A stretch of 13,773 nt of DNA from Bacteroidaceae bacterium. GTDB lineage: Bacteria > Bacteroidota > Bacteroidia > Bacteroidales > Bacteroidaceae. How positions within the stretch are numbered: the first letter of the stretch is position 1; each line of letters starts with the position of its first letter. The stretch spans positions 1 to 13,773 of the forward strand of contig CAAGHW010000002.1 in the NCBI GenBank assembly GCA_900769765.1, given 5' to 3'. The position numbers were made by a program, and so were the translations under genes. The notes below the pieces were generated by a model. It saw only the letters and a program-made list of their open reading frames with translations. It searched no databases and was not told where the DNA came from. This document shows positions 7,143-13,773 of this stretch, piece by piece.

Positions 7143-7165
7143 CGGTGAAATAATATTTTTGCAAT

Positions 7166-7771
7166 ATGAAAAAGCCTTTAGTAAAGAGTGCACGCTTTGT
7201 TATAAGTAATACCGATATCAACAAGTGTCCCAATGACGGCAAACCTGAATATGCTTTCATAGGTCGCTCCAATGTGGGCAAATCGAGCCTTATAAACATG
7301 GTCACAGGACATCGTAAACTTGCGATGACATCGGCTACTCCGGGAAAGACATTGCTTATAAATCACTTTATTGTCAACGACGAGTGGTATCTTGTCGATT
7401 TGCCGGGATATGGCTATGCAAAGAGAAGCAAGTCGCAGAATGAACAGCTGGAACATATAATTTCGAATTATGTCCTGAACCGTGAGGCCATGACATTGCT
7501 GTTTGTTCTCATCGACTGCCGTCACGAACCTCAAAAGATTGACCTTGAATTCTTCCAGTGGCTTGGCGAGAACGGTGTCCCTTTCTCCATAATATTCACA
7601 AAGGCCGACAAATTGACAAAAACGGCTCTCTCTTCAAATATCGCGGCATACAAGAAGCGTCTGCTTGAGGATTGGGAAGAGCTGCCGCCGGTGTTTATAA
7701 CATCTTCGGAAACCGGCTTGGGCCGCGAGGATGTCCTGCAGTACATTGAGCAGATAAATACTACTTTATGA
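7166..7771 (+). CDS. engB: Ribosome biogenesis GTP-binding protein EngB/YsxC
   Basis: EngB (YihA/YsxC) is a small, usually essential GTPase that helps assemble the large (50S) ribosomal subunit. The 201-residue protein has all G motifs: P-loop GRSNVGKSS (33-41), the switch I TPGKT (58-62), DLPGYGYAKR (78-87), TKAD (145-148) and SSETG (180-184). The N-terminal SARFVISNTDINKCP matches the family start, supporting this ATG even though it leaves only a short leader after the proposed promoter. It stands alone between the nrdD operon and the susC locus and is followed at once by a strong terminator. Confidence 0.96.
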   Translation: MKKPLVKSARFVISNTDINKCPNDGKPEYAFIGRSNVGKSSLINMVTGHRKLAMTSATPGKTLLINHFIVNDEWYLVDLPGYGYAKRSKSQNEQLEHIISNYVLNREAMTLLFVLIDCRHEPQKIDLEFFQWLGENGVPFSIIFTKADKLTKTALSSNIAAYKKRLLEDWEELPPVFITSSETGLGREDVLQYIEQINTTL

Positions 7772-7774
7772 TAT

Positions 7775-7807
7775 AAAAAGCAGAAGCATGCGTGCTTCTG
7801 CTTTTTT
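7775..7807 (+). terminator. Rho-independent terminator of engB
   Basis: A 14-bp perfect stem (7775-7788 with 7793-7806) and a 4-nt TGCG loop ends in a run of six T (7802-7807). It begins 4 nt after the engB stop. The A-rich left base of the stem could also let it work on the opposite strand, but no minus-strand gene points at it. Confidence 0.88.
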
Positions 7808-8043
7808 ATATTTATACATAATTGCATTTGAAGTGTTGAAAAAATACGCATTTGTATGGAAAAAGGCAAAAATCAGGCACTTGATTCATAAAAATATTTA
7901 AAAAAGCTGTATATTTGCAAGAATTTTCGATATGCAACCGATAAAAGTTCGTGTGACTGCGCGTAAAGTGGTGAAAAAGCCTTGTCGCGTAGCCCCATTT
8001 TTGTGTTGCTTTTTGTCATAAAAAAGAATTCATAAATATAAAA
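7808..8043 (+). promoter_or_regulatory. susC upstream region with candidate -7 box and leader
   Basis: This gap holds no convincing gene. TATATTTG at 7910-7917 is an exact TAnnTTTG -7 box, but no -33 TTTG lies at normal spacing, as would fit a promoter that needs an activator. If it is used, the susC leader is about 120 nt. The leader contains a 29-codon open frame (7932-8021) and a possible weak 6-bp stem (TGCGCG with CGCGTA, one G-U pair). No sigma/anti-sigma pair, hybrid two-component regulator or SusR-like gene lies next to the locus inside the window. Confidence 0.4.
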
Positions 8044-10980
8044 ATGAGAAGAAAAGTATTCTTGCTGTTGGCGTTTCTGTGCATGATGGCCGTGCAGGCA
8101 ACTTTTGCCCAATCTTTCTCGGTTAAAGGTAGAGTCACATCTATCGAAGACGGTGAGGGAATGATAAGCCTTACTATCATGCAGAAAGGAACAGCAAATG
8201 GCGTGGTTACCGATTTTGACGGAAACTACGACATCAAGATCAATGGTGTAAGTGAAGCTACATTGGTGTTTACCTATGTGGGTTATGAAACACAGGAGCA
8301 TGTGGTTACGGCTGCAACAAAGGAACTGAATGTAGTTATGGAACCTGAACAGGTTGCCATGGAAGAGGTTGTTGTTGTTGCATACGGTGTGCGTAAGAAG
8401 GGAACAATCGCCGGTTCTGTATCTACGGTAAAGGCCGAGAAGTTGGAAAACATCCCAGCCGGTGGTTTTGACCAGGCATTGCAGGGTCTTACACCGGGTA
8501 TGACGGTCATCTCGAACTCGGGAGAGCCCAGCAAGGCTGCTACGTTCCAGATACGTGGTACCAACTCCATCAATTCGGGAACATCTCCGTTGTTTATTCT
8601 TGATGGTGTTCCCATCACAAGTGCCGATTTCAACGCTATCAGTCCTAATGATATCGAGTCGATAAATGTCTTGAAGGATGCTTCTTCAACATCAATCTAT
8701 GGTGCTCGTGCCGCGAATGGTGTGGTGGTGATTACTACAAAACGTGGAACATCAACCGAGAAGGTCGATATCACTTTCCGCACCCAGCAAGGTTTTTCGA
8801 ATCTGGCTCATGGAAACTGGAATCTTATGAATACGGCTGAGCGTATTCAGTTCGAGAAGGAGATTGGTCTTGATTATGGCCAGGATTATGAATTGCTGGG
8901 TCAGACCGATGTCAATTGGCTCGATGTGGTATTTAATGACAGAGCAAGACTCCAGAGCTATGACCTCTCTATCAGCCACGCAACCGACAAGGTCAACTAT
9001 TTCGTTTCAGGCGGTTTGTACGACCAGCAGGGTATAGCCCAAGGTTCTACATTCCTCAGATACAATATGCGTGCCAATGCCGATGTGCGTGTCGCACCCT
9101 GGTTGAAGTTGGGTACGAACACAATGTTCACATATGAGGAGGTACAGCAGGCCGATGATGGCGAATATGCACTGTACACCCCAATTTCGGCTTGTCGATT
9201 CATGTTGCCTTACTGGAATCCTTATAAAGAGGATGGCTCGTTGGCAAAGACCGAGGACGGTAGCTGGACAGGAACAACATACAATCCGCTTGTGTGGATG
9301 GACAACAATCCTTTGGTAAACAAGAAGTATAAGGCTTTGAGTGTCTTCTATGCCGAGGCTACACCAATAAGAAACCTTACTCTCCGTACCCAGTTCGGTG
9401 TCGATTATACGCAGTCGACAGCCGACATGAAATCGTACCCGAGTTTTGTTGGCAACAATGGTGTCGGAGCTGCCGGCCGCAGTTCTTATACCACTGCCAA
9501 CCTCACCATAACAAACACCATAAATTATAAATTCGATATCAACCGTTGGCATCAGTTCAATGTCATGATAGGTCAAGAGGGCGTTGATTACCGTTCCGAG
9601 GGTTTCCAGATTGTGACGACAGGTCAGAACAATGATGCTTTCACGCAGCTGTTGTCGGGAACGAGAGCCTCTTCGTGGTCCAACTCTTCTTCGAGCCATG
9701 CATATCTCTCTTTCTTTGCCCGCGGTGAGTATAACTTCAACGAACGCTATTATGCGGATTTCTCGTTGCGTACTGATGCTTCGTCGCGTTTCGGTAAGGA
9801 AGGACGTTGGGCTACATTCTGGTCGGTTGGTTTCATGTGGAACATGCGTAAGGAGAAATTCATGCAAAAGGCCAAATGGGTGACAAATGCCCAGATAGCT
9901 CTGAGTACAGGTACTTCGGGTAACTCTTCTATCCCTGACTATGACCACTTGGCTCTTGTGGGCAGCGGCGCGAACTATGTGGGCAGTGCCGGTATAGCTC
10001 CAATGTCACAGGGTAATGAAAAGCTTGGCTGGGAGCAGCTGTGGACATCAAACATTGCCTTGCACTTCGGTTTCTTCAACCGTATAAATGCGGATATAGA
10101 GATTTACTATAAGGAGACCACCAATATGCTTATGCTTGTTCCTCAGTCTTACGTGAACAATGGCTTTGGAACGCGCTGGGACAATGTCGGTGCAATGATC
10201 AATACTGGTGCCGAGGCCTCTTTGTCGTTCGATGTGCTTCGTATAAAGGACTTTGCATGGAATATCAATACCAATGCAAGTTATAACTATAACGAGATTA
10301 CGGAACTTTACAACGGCCTTGACGAGTACGAGATGTCGGGAACATCTACAAAGCTCAGAGTTGGTCATTCGGTAGGTGAATTCTATATCAACCGTTATGT
10401 GGGTGTCAATCCGGCTAACGGTGATGCTCTTTGGCTTGACAAGGATGGAAATATCACAAACGAGTTCCGCGAAGAAGATAAGGTCTATGTGGGCAAGAAC
10501 TTCAATGCTCCATGGCAGGGCGGTTTCGGTACGTCACTTATGTATAAAGGTATCTCGCTCTCTGCCAATTTCAGTTGGGTTGCCGACCGTTGGATGTTCA
10601 ACAACGACCGTTTCTTTGAGGAGAGCAACGGACTTTACTCGGGATACAATCAATCGAAGCGTCTGCTGTACAACCGTTGGAAAGAGCCTGGGGATATCGC
10701 TGACATTCCAAGATATGGCGTTACACCGAAAATGGACTCCCGTTTCCTTGAAGATGCTTCGTTTATGCGACTCAAAAATATGATGTTGAGTTATGACTTC
10801 CCTGCACAGTTGCTCAAGAAGAGCCGCTTTATAAGCCGTGCACGTGTATATCTCCAGGCTCAGAATCTGTTTACATGGACAAAATTCAGCGGTCTTGATC
10901 CTGAATCGTCAAGCAATATATATCAGGCGCAATATCCTATGTCGCGCCAGTATTCTTGCGGTGTTGAGATAACCTTCTAA
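8044..10980 (+). CDS. SusC/RagA-family TonB-dependent outer-membrane transporter
   Basis: This is the 22-strand outer-membrane pore of a SusCD pair, which imports oligosaccharides or other ligands using TonB energy. The 978-residue protein has a signal peptide (residues 1-23, likely cut after ATFAQ), a carboxypeptidase-regulatory-like beta-sandwich (about 25-100), the Bacteroidota TonB-box region EEVVVVAYG (107-115), a plug domain (about 120-236) with IRGTNSINSG, PLFILDGVP, INVLKDASSTSIYGARAANG and VVVITTKRG, and a barrel ending in the aromatic C-terminus VEITF used for outer-membrane insertion. The length is at the short end of the SusC range. susD starts 15 nt downstream, confirming the pair. 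The substrate cannot be read from the sequence. Confidence 0.96.
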   Translation: MRRKVFLLLAFLCMMAVQATFAQSFSVKGRVTSIEDGEGMISLTIMQKGTANGVVTDFDGNYDIKINGVSEATLVFTYVGYETQEHVVTAATKELNVVMEPEQVAMEEVVVVAYGVRKKGTIAGSVSTVKAEKLENIPAGGFDQALQGLTPGMTVISNSGEPSKAATFQIRGTNSINSGTSPLFILDGVPITSADFNAISPNDIESINVLKDASSTSIYGARAANGVVVITTKRGTSTEKVDITFRTQQGFSNLAHGNWNLMNTAERIQFEKEIGLDYGQDYELLGQTDVNWLDVVFNDRARLQSYDLSISHATDKVNYFVSGGLYDQQGIAQGSTFLRYNMRANADVRVAPWLKLGTNTMFTYEEVQQADDGEYALYTPISACRFMLPYWNPYKEDGSLAKTEDGSWTGTTYNPLVWMDNNPLVNKKYKALSVFYAEATPIRNLTLRTQFGVDYTQSTADMKSYPSFVGNNGVGAAGRSSYTTANLTITNTINYKFDINRWHQFNVMIGQEGVDYRSEGFQIVTTGQNNDAFTQLLSGTRASSWSNSSSSHAYLSFFARGEYNFNERYYADFSLRTDASSRFGKEGRWATFWSVGFMWNMRKEKFMQKAKWVTNAQIALSTGTSGNSSIPDYDHLALVGSGANYVGSAGIAPMSQGNEKLGWEQLWTSNIALHFGFFNRINADIEIYYKETTNMLMLVPQSYVNNGFGTRWDNVGAMINTGAEASLSFDVLRIKDFAWNINTNASYNYNEITELYNGLDEYEMSGTSTKLRVGHSVGEFYINRYVGVNPANGDALWLDKDGNITNEFREEDKVYVGKNFNAPWQGGFGTSLMYKGISLSANFSWVADRWMFNNDRFFEESNGLYSGYNQSKRLLYNRWKEPGDIADIPRYGVTPKMDSRFLEDASFMRLKNMMLSYDFPAQLLKKSRFISRARVYLQAQNLFTWTKFSGLDPESSSNIYQAQYPMSRQYSCGVEITF

Positions 10981-10995
10981 AAAGCGTAGAGTATT

Positions 10996-12522
10996 ATGAG
11001 AAAGATTATATATATGTTCCTGATGTCGGTGCTGGTGTGTACCACATCGTGCCTTGACAAATTTCCGGACAATGCTGTTTCGGAAAGCAAGGCCATAACA
11101 ACGGTAGAAGAGGCCAATCAGGCCGTTATCGGTATCTATTCTTCTTTTTTGAGCAGTTCATTGTATAGCGGTTACCTTACTCTCTTGCCCGATGTACAAT
11201 GCGACTTAGTGTATGCTGTCAATGGTTATTCAAACAATCTTGGCGATATATGGCGTTGGGATATTCTTGCTACAAATTCACAGATAGAAGCTGTGTATGG
11301 CTCTCTCTATGGTATTATAGGAAATTGTAACTTCCTGCTTGACAATGCAGCGAAACTGATGCCTACACTCGTTGATGACGATGATATCGATGAACTTGAG
11401 GTTCTTTGCGGTGAGGCCTATTTCGCACGTGCCCTTGCTTACAGCGAACTTGTCAAGTTGTTCTGTGTCGATTACAAGAGTGATGATGATGCCAAGAAAC
11501 AGCTTGGTGTGGTACTCAGGACATCGTATTATAGCGACCAGCCCATAGTACGTTCATCATTATACGATTCATATCAGCAGGTGTTGTCCGACCTTGACAA
11601 GGCTGCCGAATACTTGGCTCTCGATGAGGATTATGACCCTGCATTCGATGGCTATCTCTATAACTATTCTGCGTTCTTCAATGAATATACCGTATATGCG
11701 TTGCGTGCACGCGTGGCATTGTATATGCGTTACTATGATGATGCTGTCAAATACTCTTCAAAGATTATCGACAGCAAGATGTACACGTTGTCGAGCGTGA
11801 ATTCGGAATATTCAGCCGGTGTAAGCTATTACGACCTTATGTGGCAGAACGACCTTTCGACTGAGGTTATCTGGAAAGTCGGATTCACGGCTTCTGACCA
11901 TGGTGGTGCTCTTGGAAGCATCTTCTTCAATTACGATTACTCTTCGTACAAACCCGACTATGTTCCTGCCAAATGGGTGCTTGACCTTTATGCTGCAACG
12001 GATGGTCGTTACAATGCTTTCTTCAGGAATGCCACAACGGGATACAGCCATGGCTTGACCTGGCCATTGGTATATAAGTATTGGGGTAATCAGGACCTCT
12101 ATGCCGAAGCTAATCTCTTGAATACATCAATGCCTAAGGTCTTCAGATTGTCGGAACAGTATCTCATCAGAGCCGAAGCGTATTGCAATCTGGAGACTCC
12201 CGATTACGGCAAGGCGGGACGCGATCTCTCGACATTGCGCGCAGCACGTTACATCTCGGGAAATTCTGTTGCGTTGAATGCCGATAATGCAATGGATGTT
12301 ATCGAAGAAGAGCGCGTAAAGGAACTCTATATGGAGGGCTTCCGCCTGCAAGACCTGAAGCGTTGGGGCAAGGGCTTTGAACGTGAGCCTCAGGACCAGT
12401 CGTTGAGCAACGGTAGCTCTTTGAAGGTCTCTGCCGACAATCCGTTGTTTGTATGGCCGATACCTCAGCACGAGATTGAATCACCGGGTGCGAATATAGC
12501 GCCTAATGCGAGTAACAAATAA
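10996..12522 (+). CDS. SusD/RagB-family nutrient-binding outer-membrane lipoprotein
   Basis: SusD proteins form the hinged lid over the SusC pore and capture the ligand at the cell surface. The 508-residue protein begins with a lipoprotein signal (lipobox TTSC, Cys19), followed by the family N-terminus LDKFPDNAVSES and ITTVEEANQAVIGIYSSF. The TPR-like helical core includes GEAYFARALAYSELVKLF and ALRARVALYMRYYDDAVKYSSKII. The C-terminal half has YLIRAEAYCNL, IEEERVKELYMEGFRLQDLKRWG (interrupted here) and the closing FVWPIPQHEIESPGANIAPN. Complete, with no frameshift. It lies 15 nt after susC and 13 nt before the next lipoprotein gene, so all four genes probably form one transcript. Confidence 0.96.
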   Translation: MRKIIYMFLMSVLVCTTSCLDKFPDNAVSESKAITTVEEANQAVIGIYSSFLSSSLYSGYLTLLPDVQCDLVYAVNGYSNNLGDIWRWDILATNSQIEAVYGSLYGIIGNCNFLLDNAAKLMPTLVDDDDIDELEVLCGEAYFARALAYSELVKLFCVDYKSDDDAKKQLGVVLRTSYYSDQPIVRSSLYDSYQQVLSDLDKAAEYLALDEDYDPAFDGYLYNYSAFFNEYTVYALRARVALYMRYYDDAVKYSSKIIDSKMYTLSSVNSEYSAGVSYYDLMWQNDLSTEVIWKVGFTASDHGGALGSIFFNYDYSSYKPDYVPAKWVLDLYAATDGRYNAFFRNATTGYSHGLTWPLVYKYWGNQDLYAEANLLNTSMPKVFRLSEQYLIRAEAYCNLETPDYGKAGRDLSTLRAARYISGNSVALNADNAMDVIEEERVKELYMEGFRLQDLKRWGKGFEREPQDQSLSNGSSLKVSADNPLFVWPIPQHEIESPGANIAPNASNK

Positions 12523-12535
12523 TTAAGAGCGGTAT

Positions 12536-13456
12536 ATGAAAAAGACAATATTGACTACACTGTTGGCTGTTGTTGCCATTGCTTTCTGCTTTACATCTTG
12601 TAAGCCGGAATACACGACATACAGCGGCCCTAACTATATACTTTTCTCGGATACCTTGTATGAAATGGCTGTTGTGGACGATGAAAGCTATTATGAAGTT
12701 CCTGTAGTGGCTACCCGTTCCTGTGATTATGACCGTAATGTGGCTGTCGAGGTAATCGATGCAGGCAGCAATGCCGTTGAGGGAAAACATTACAGCATTG
12801 AATCCAATACCGTGACCATCAAGGCCGGTGAACTGAGAGCTAATGTCCGTATTAAGGGCTATCACAATAATATCGATGTTGCAGATTCTCTCGGCTTCAA
12901 ATTGCAGCTCATTATTCCCGATGACGTGCAATGGAGCATGTACGGTAATACAGCCAATGTGCTTGTGCGCAAGGCTTGCAAGTTCGATATCAACACATTT
13001 GTTGGTCCTTGTGTCGTAAGTTCTACCTACATAATGAATTATATGAATGTAGACAAGATACTTACCCGTTCTGTGGTTGATCCTGATGATAAAGATGGAA
13101 AAACAATCATCATCAAGGATTACTTCTTCAAGGGCTATGATGTGAAGATAAAGTTCGAGGCAGATGATGTGTACAATCCTTTGATAAGAATGGATGAGCA
13201 ATATTTTGCTACTACATCAGAGGCTTTCGGAACATTGTATGGCGACGGATATATAAAGGTTTATCAACCTACGGCATACACCTCGTATTACAGCGCTTGT
13301 GAGAAATTCATTTTCCAATATATGACTCTTTTTGTGCCGGGAATGACTCCCGGAGTGAAAACTCCTACATCGGAAAATACTGTTGGAACATTTGTGAACG
13401 CCGTGGAGTGGATCAGTGAGGATGAGGCCGAGAAACTAAAACGTGAGGGATATTGA
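12536..13456 (+). CDS. DUF4984-type surface lipoprotein of a SusCD locus
   Basis: The function is unknown. The 306-residue protein has a lipoprotein signal with lipobox FTSC (Cys22), so it should be lipidated and, next to SusCD, is probably exported to the outer membrane surface. Residues about 35-147 look like a Calx-beta-type sandwich: VVATRSCDYDR, VEGKHYSIESNTVTIKAGE and LGFKLQLIIPDDVQ. The C-terminal half (about 148-300) has CKFDINTFVG, IIIKDYFFKGYDVKIKFEAD and FGTLYGDGYIKVYQPTAYTS, a pattern I associate with Bacteroidota DUF4984 proteins encoded just after susD; the Pfam number is from memory. DUF4843 is the nearest alternative. It likely serves as an accessory or glycan-binding lipoprotein for the transporter, inferred from position. 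Confidence 0.72.
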   Translation: MKKTILTTLLAVVAIAFCFTSCKPEYTTYSGPNYILFSDTLYEMAVVDDESYYEVPVVATRSCDYDRNVAVEVIDAGSNAVEGKHYSIESNTVTIKAGELRANVRIKGYHNNIDVADSLGFKLQLIIPDDVQWSMYGNTANVLVRKACKFDINTFVGPCVVSSTYIMNYMNVDKILTRSVVDPDDKDGKTIIIKDYFFKGYDVKIKFEADDVYNPLIRMDEQYFATTSEAFGTLYGDGYIKVYQPTAYTSYYSACEKFIFQYMTLFVPGMTPGVKTPTSENTVGTFVNAVEWISEDEAEKLKREGY

Positions 13457-13458
13457 TT

Positions 13459-13773
13459 ATGAAGGTATTTATTGATAAATTTTTGATTGTTGCTTTTGCA
13501 ATATCAATCTGTTCTTGCTTTGTAGCCTGTGACGATACGACAGATACCGAAACTCCGGCAGAAATCGTATCTTTTTCCGACATCAAGGAACTTGATATAA
13601 ATGGTCTTGAGAGTCAGGATTTCGTGACAGGATATTTTGAACTTGATGTTACAGGAAAATGGTCTGTATCAAGCGACAAGATGTGGGTCACATTCTCGAC
13701 AACTGCTGACGGTGAATATTTCTACGATATTCAAGGAGGTGCCGATGTCGATAAAGTTTATAGATCGGAAGAG
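13459..13773 (+). CDS. Lipoprotein with BACON-like start, truncated at contig end
   Basis: The first 105 codons of a gene run off the right edge. The product starts with a lipoprotein signal peptide (MKVFIDKFLIVAFAIS, lipobox FVAC, Cys24), then an acidic linker DDTTDTETPAE. A beta-rich segment follows with GKWSVSSDKMWVTFS, which resembles the BACON domain (WxVSSxxxWxxxS) of Bacteroidota surface glycan-binding proteins; a DUF5003-type protein is another possibility. The ATG lies 2 nt after the stop of the previous gene, so translation is coupled. The last four codons (RSEE, 13762-13773) coincide with Illumina adapter sequence and are probably artefactual; genuine sequence likely ends at about Tyr101. 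A role in surface ligand binding is inferred from context. Confidence 0.7.
   Translation, partial: MKVFIDKFLIVAFAISICSCFVACDDTTDTETPAEIVSFSDIKELDINGLESQDFVTGYFELDVTGKWSVSSDKMWVTFSTTADGEYFYDIQGGADVDKVYRSEE
13762..13773 (+). other. Probable untrimmed Illumina TruSeq adapter at contig end
   Basis: The final 12 bases, AGATCGGAAGAG, are identical to the first 12 bases of the Illumina TruSeq read-through adapter. An exact match placed at the very terminus is unlikely by chance (about 1 in 17 million for a given 12-mer at a given place). It marks the end of the assembled contig rather than biological sequence. Confidence 0.85.

Noticed and set aside
7154..7161. TATTTTTG as the -7 box of engB
   Set aside because: It matches the consensus but ends 4 nt before the ATG, which would put the transcription start inside the coding region. 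The box at 7135-7142, with a TTG at 19-nt spacing, fits better.
7808..8043. Riboswitch in the susC leader
   Set aside because: I could find no conserved core of a known class, such as the B12 box, and only a weak 6-bp stem.
9007..9948. 313-codon minus-strand open frame inside susC
   Set aside because: The translation has no recognisable domain, and the plus strand encodes a clear SusC barrel throughout. Long antisense frames are common opposite such codon use.
1..13773. Mobile element, CRISPR array, tRNA/rRNA or defence genes
   Set aside because: No transposase or integrase motifs, regularly spaced repeats, terminal inverted repeats or tRNA-like cloverleaf were seen. The larger gaps are accounted for by promoters, terminators and one small frame.

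Overview
The window looks like a piece of a Bacteroidales chromosome (gut Bacteroides/Muribaculaceae/Barnesiella type; the genus cannot be fixed from this sequence alone). The evidence is a SusC/SusD outer-membrane nutrient uptake pair, lipoproteins of Bacteroidota-only families, promoters of the Bacteroidota form (TTTG, about 19 nt, TAnnTTTG), and the pdxJ / nadK divergent pair. Most of it is housekeeping sequence. The last 5.7 kb is the front of a probable polysaccharide (or other nutrient) utilization locus.

Layout. 1-168 (-) is the N-terminal end of pdxJ (vitamin B6 synthesis), divergent from nadK (338-1210, +, NADP synthesis). nadK converges on fabK (1246-2190, -, flavin-dependent enoyl-ACP reductase). 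A 17-bp-stem hairpin sits between them and overlaps both stop codons. Upstream of fabK, on the same strand, is an unannotated 56-residue single-span membrane protein (2217-2387, -) with its own promoter-like sequence. From 2639 to 7100 (+) runs a tightly packed four-gene cluster: nrdD and nrdG (anaerobic class III ribonucleotide reductase and its radical-SAM activase), a nitroreductase-family flavoprotein, and a multi-span membrane acyltransferase-like protein (HGSNAT/DUF5009 type). engB (7166-7771, +), a ribosome-assembly GTPase, follows with its own promoter and a strong terminator. After a gap of about 270 bp come susC (8044-10980), susD (10996-12522), a DUF4984-type surface lipoprotein (12536-13456) and the start of another lipoprotein (13459-end), separated by 15, 13 and 2 nt.

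How the genes work together. nrdD/nrdG supply deoxynucleotides without oxygen, as expected for a strict anaerobe. The co-transcribed nitroreductase and acyltransferase have no obvious mechanistic link to them. SusC and SusD should form the TonB-dependent pore and its substrate-capturing lid. The two following lipoproteins are probably surface accessory or glycan-binding proteins. Enzymes that would name the substrate lie beyond the window.

A technical point matters for the right edge. The last 12 bases equal the start of the Illumina TruSeq adapter, so the window probably ends at a contig end with untrimmed adapter, and the last four codons of the final gene are probably not biological. I found no convincing mobile element, CRISPR array, tRNA, rRNA or defence system, and no clearly novel multi-gene system.
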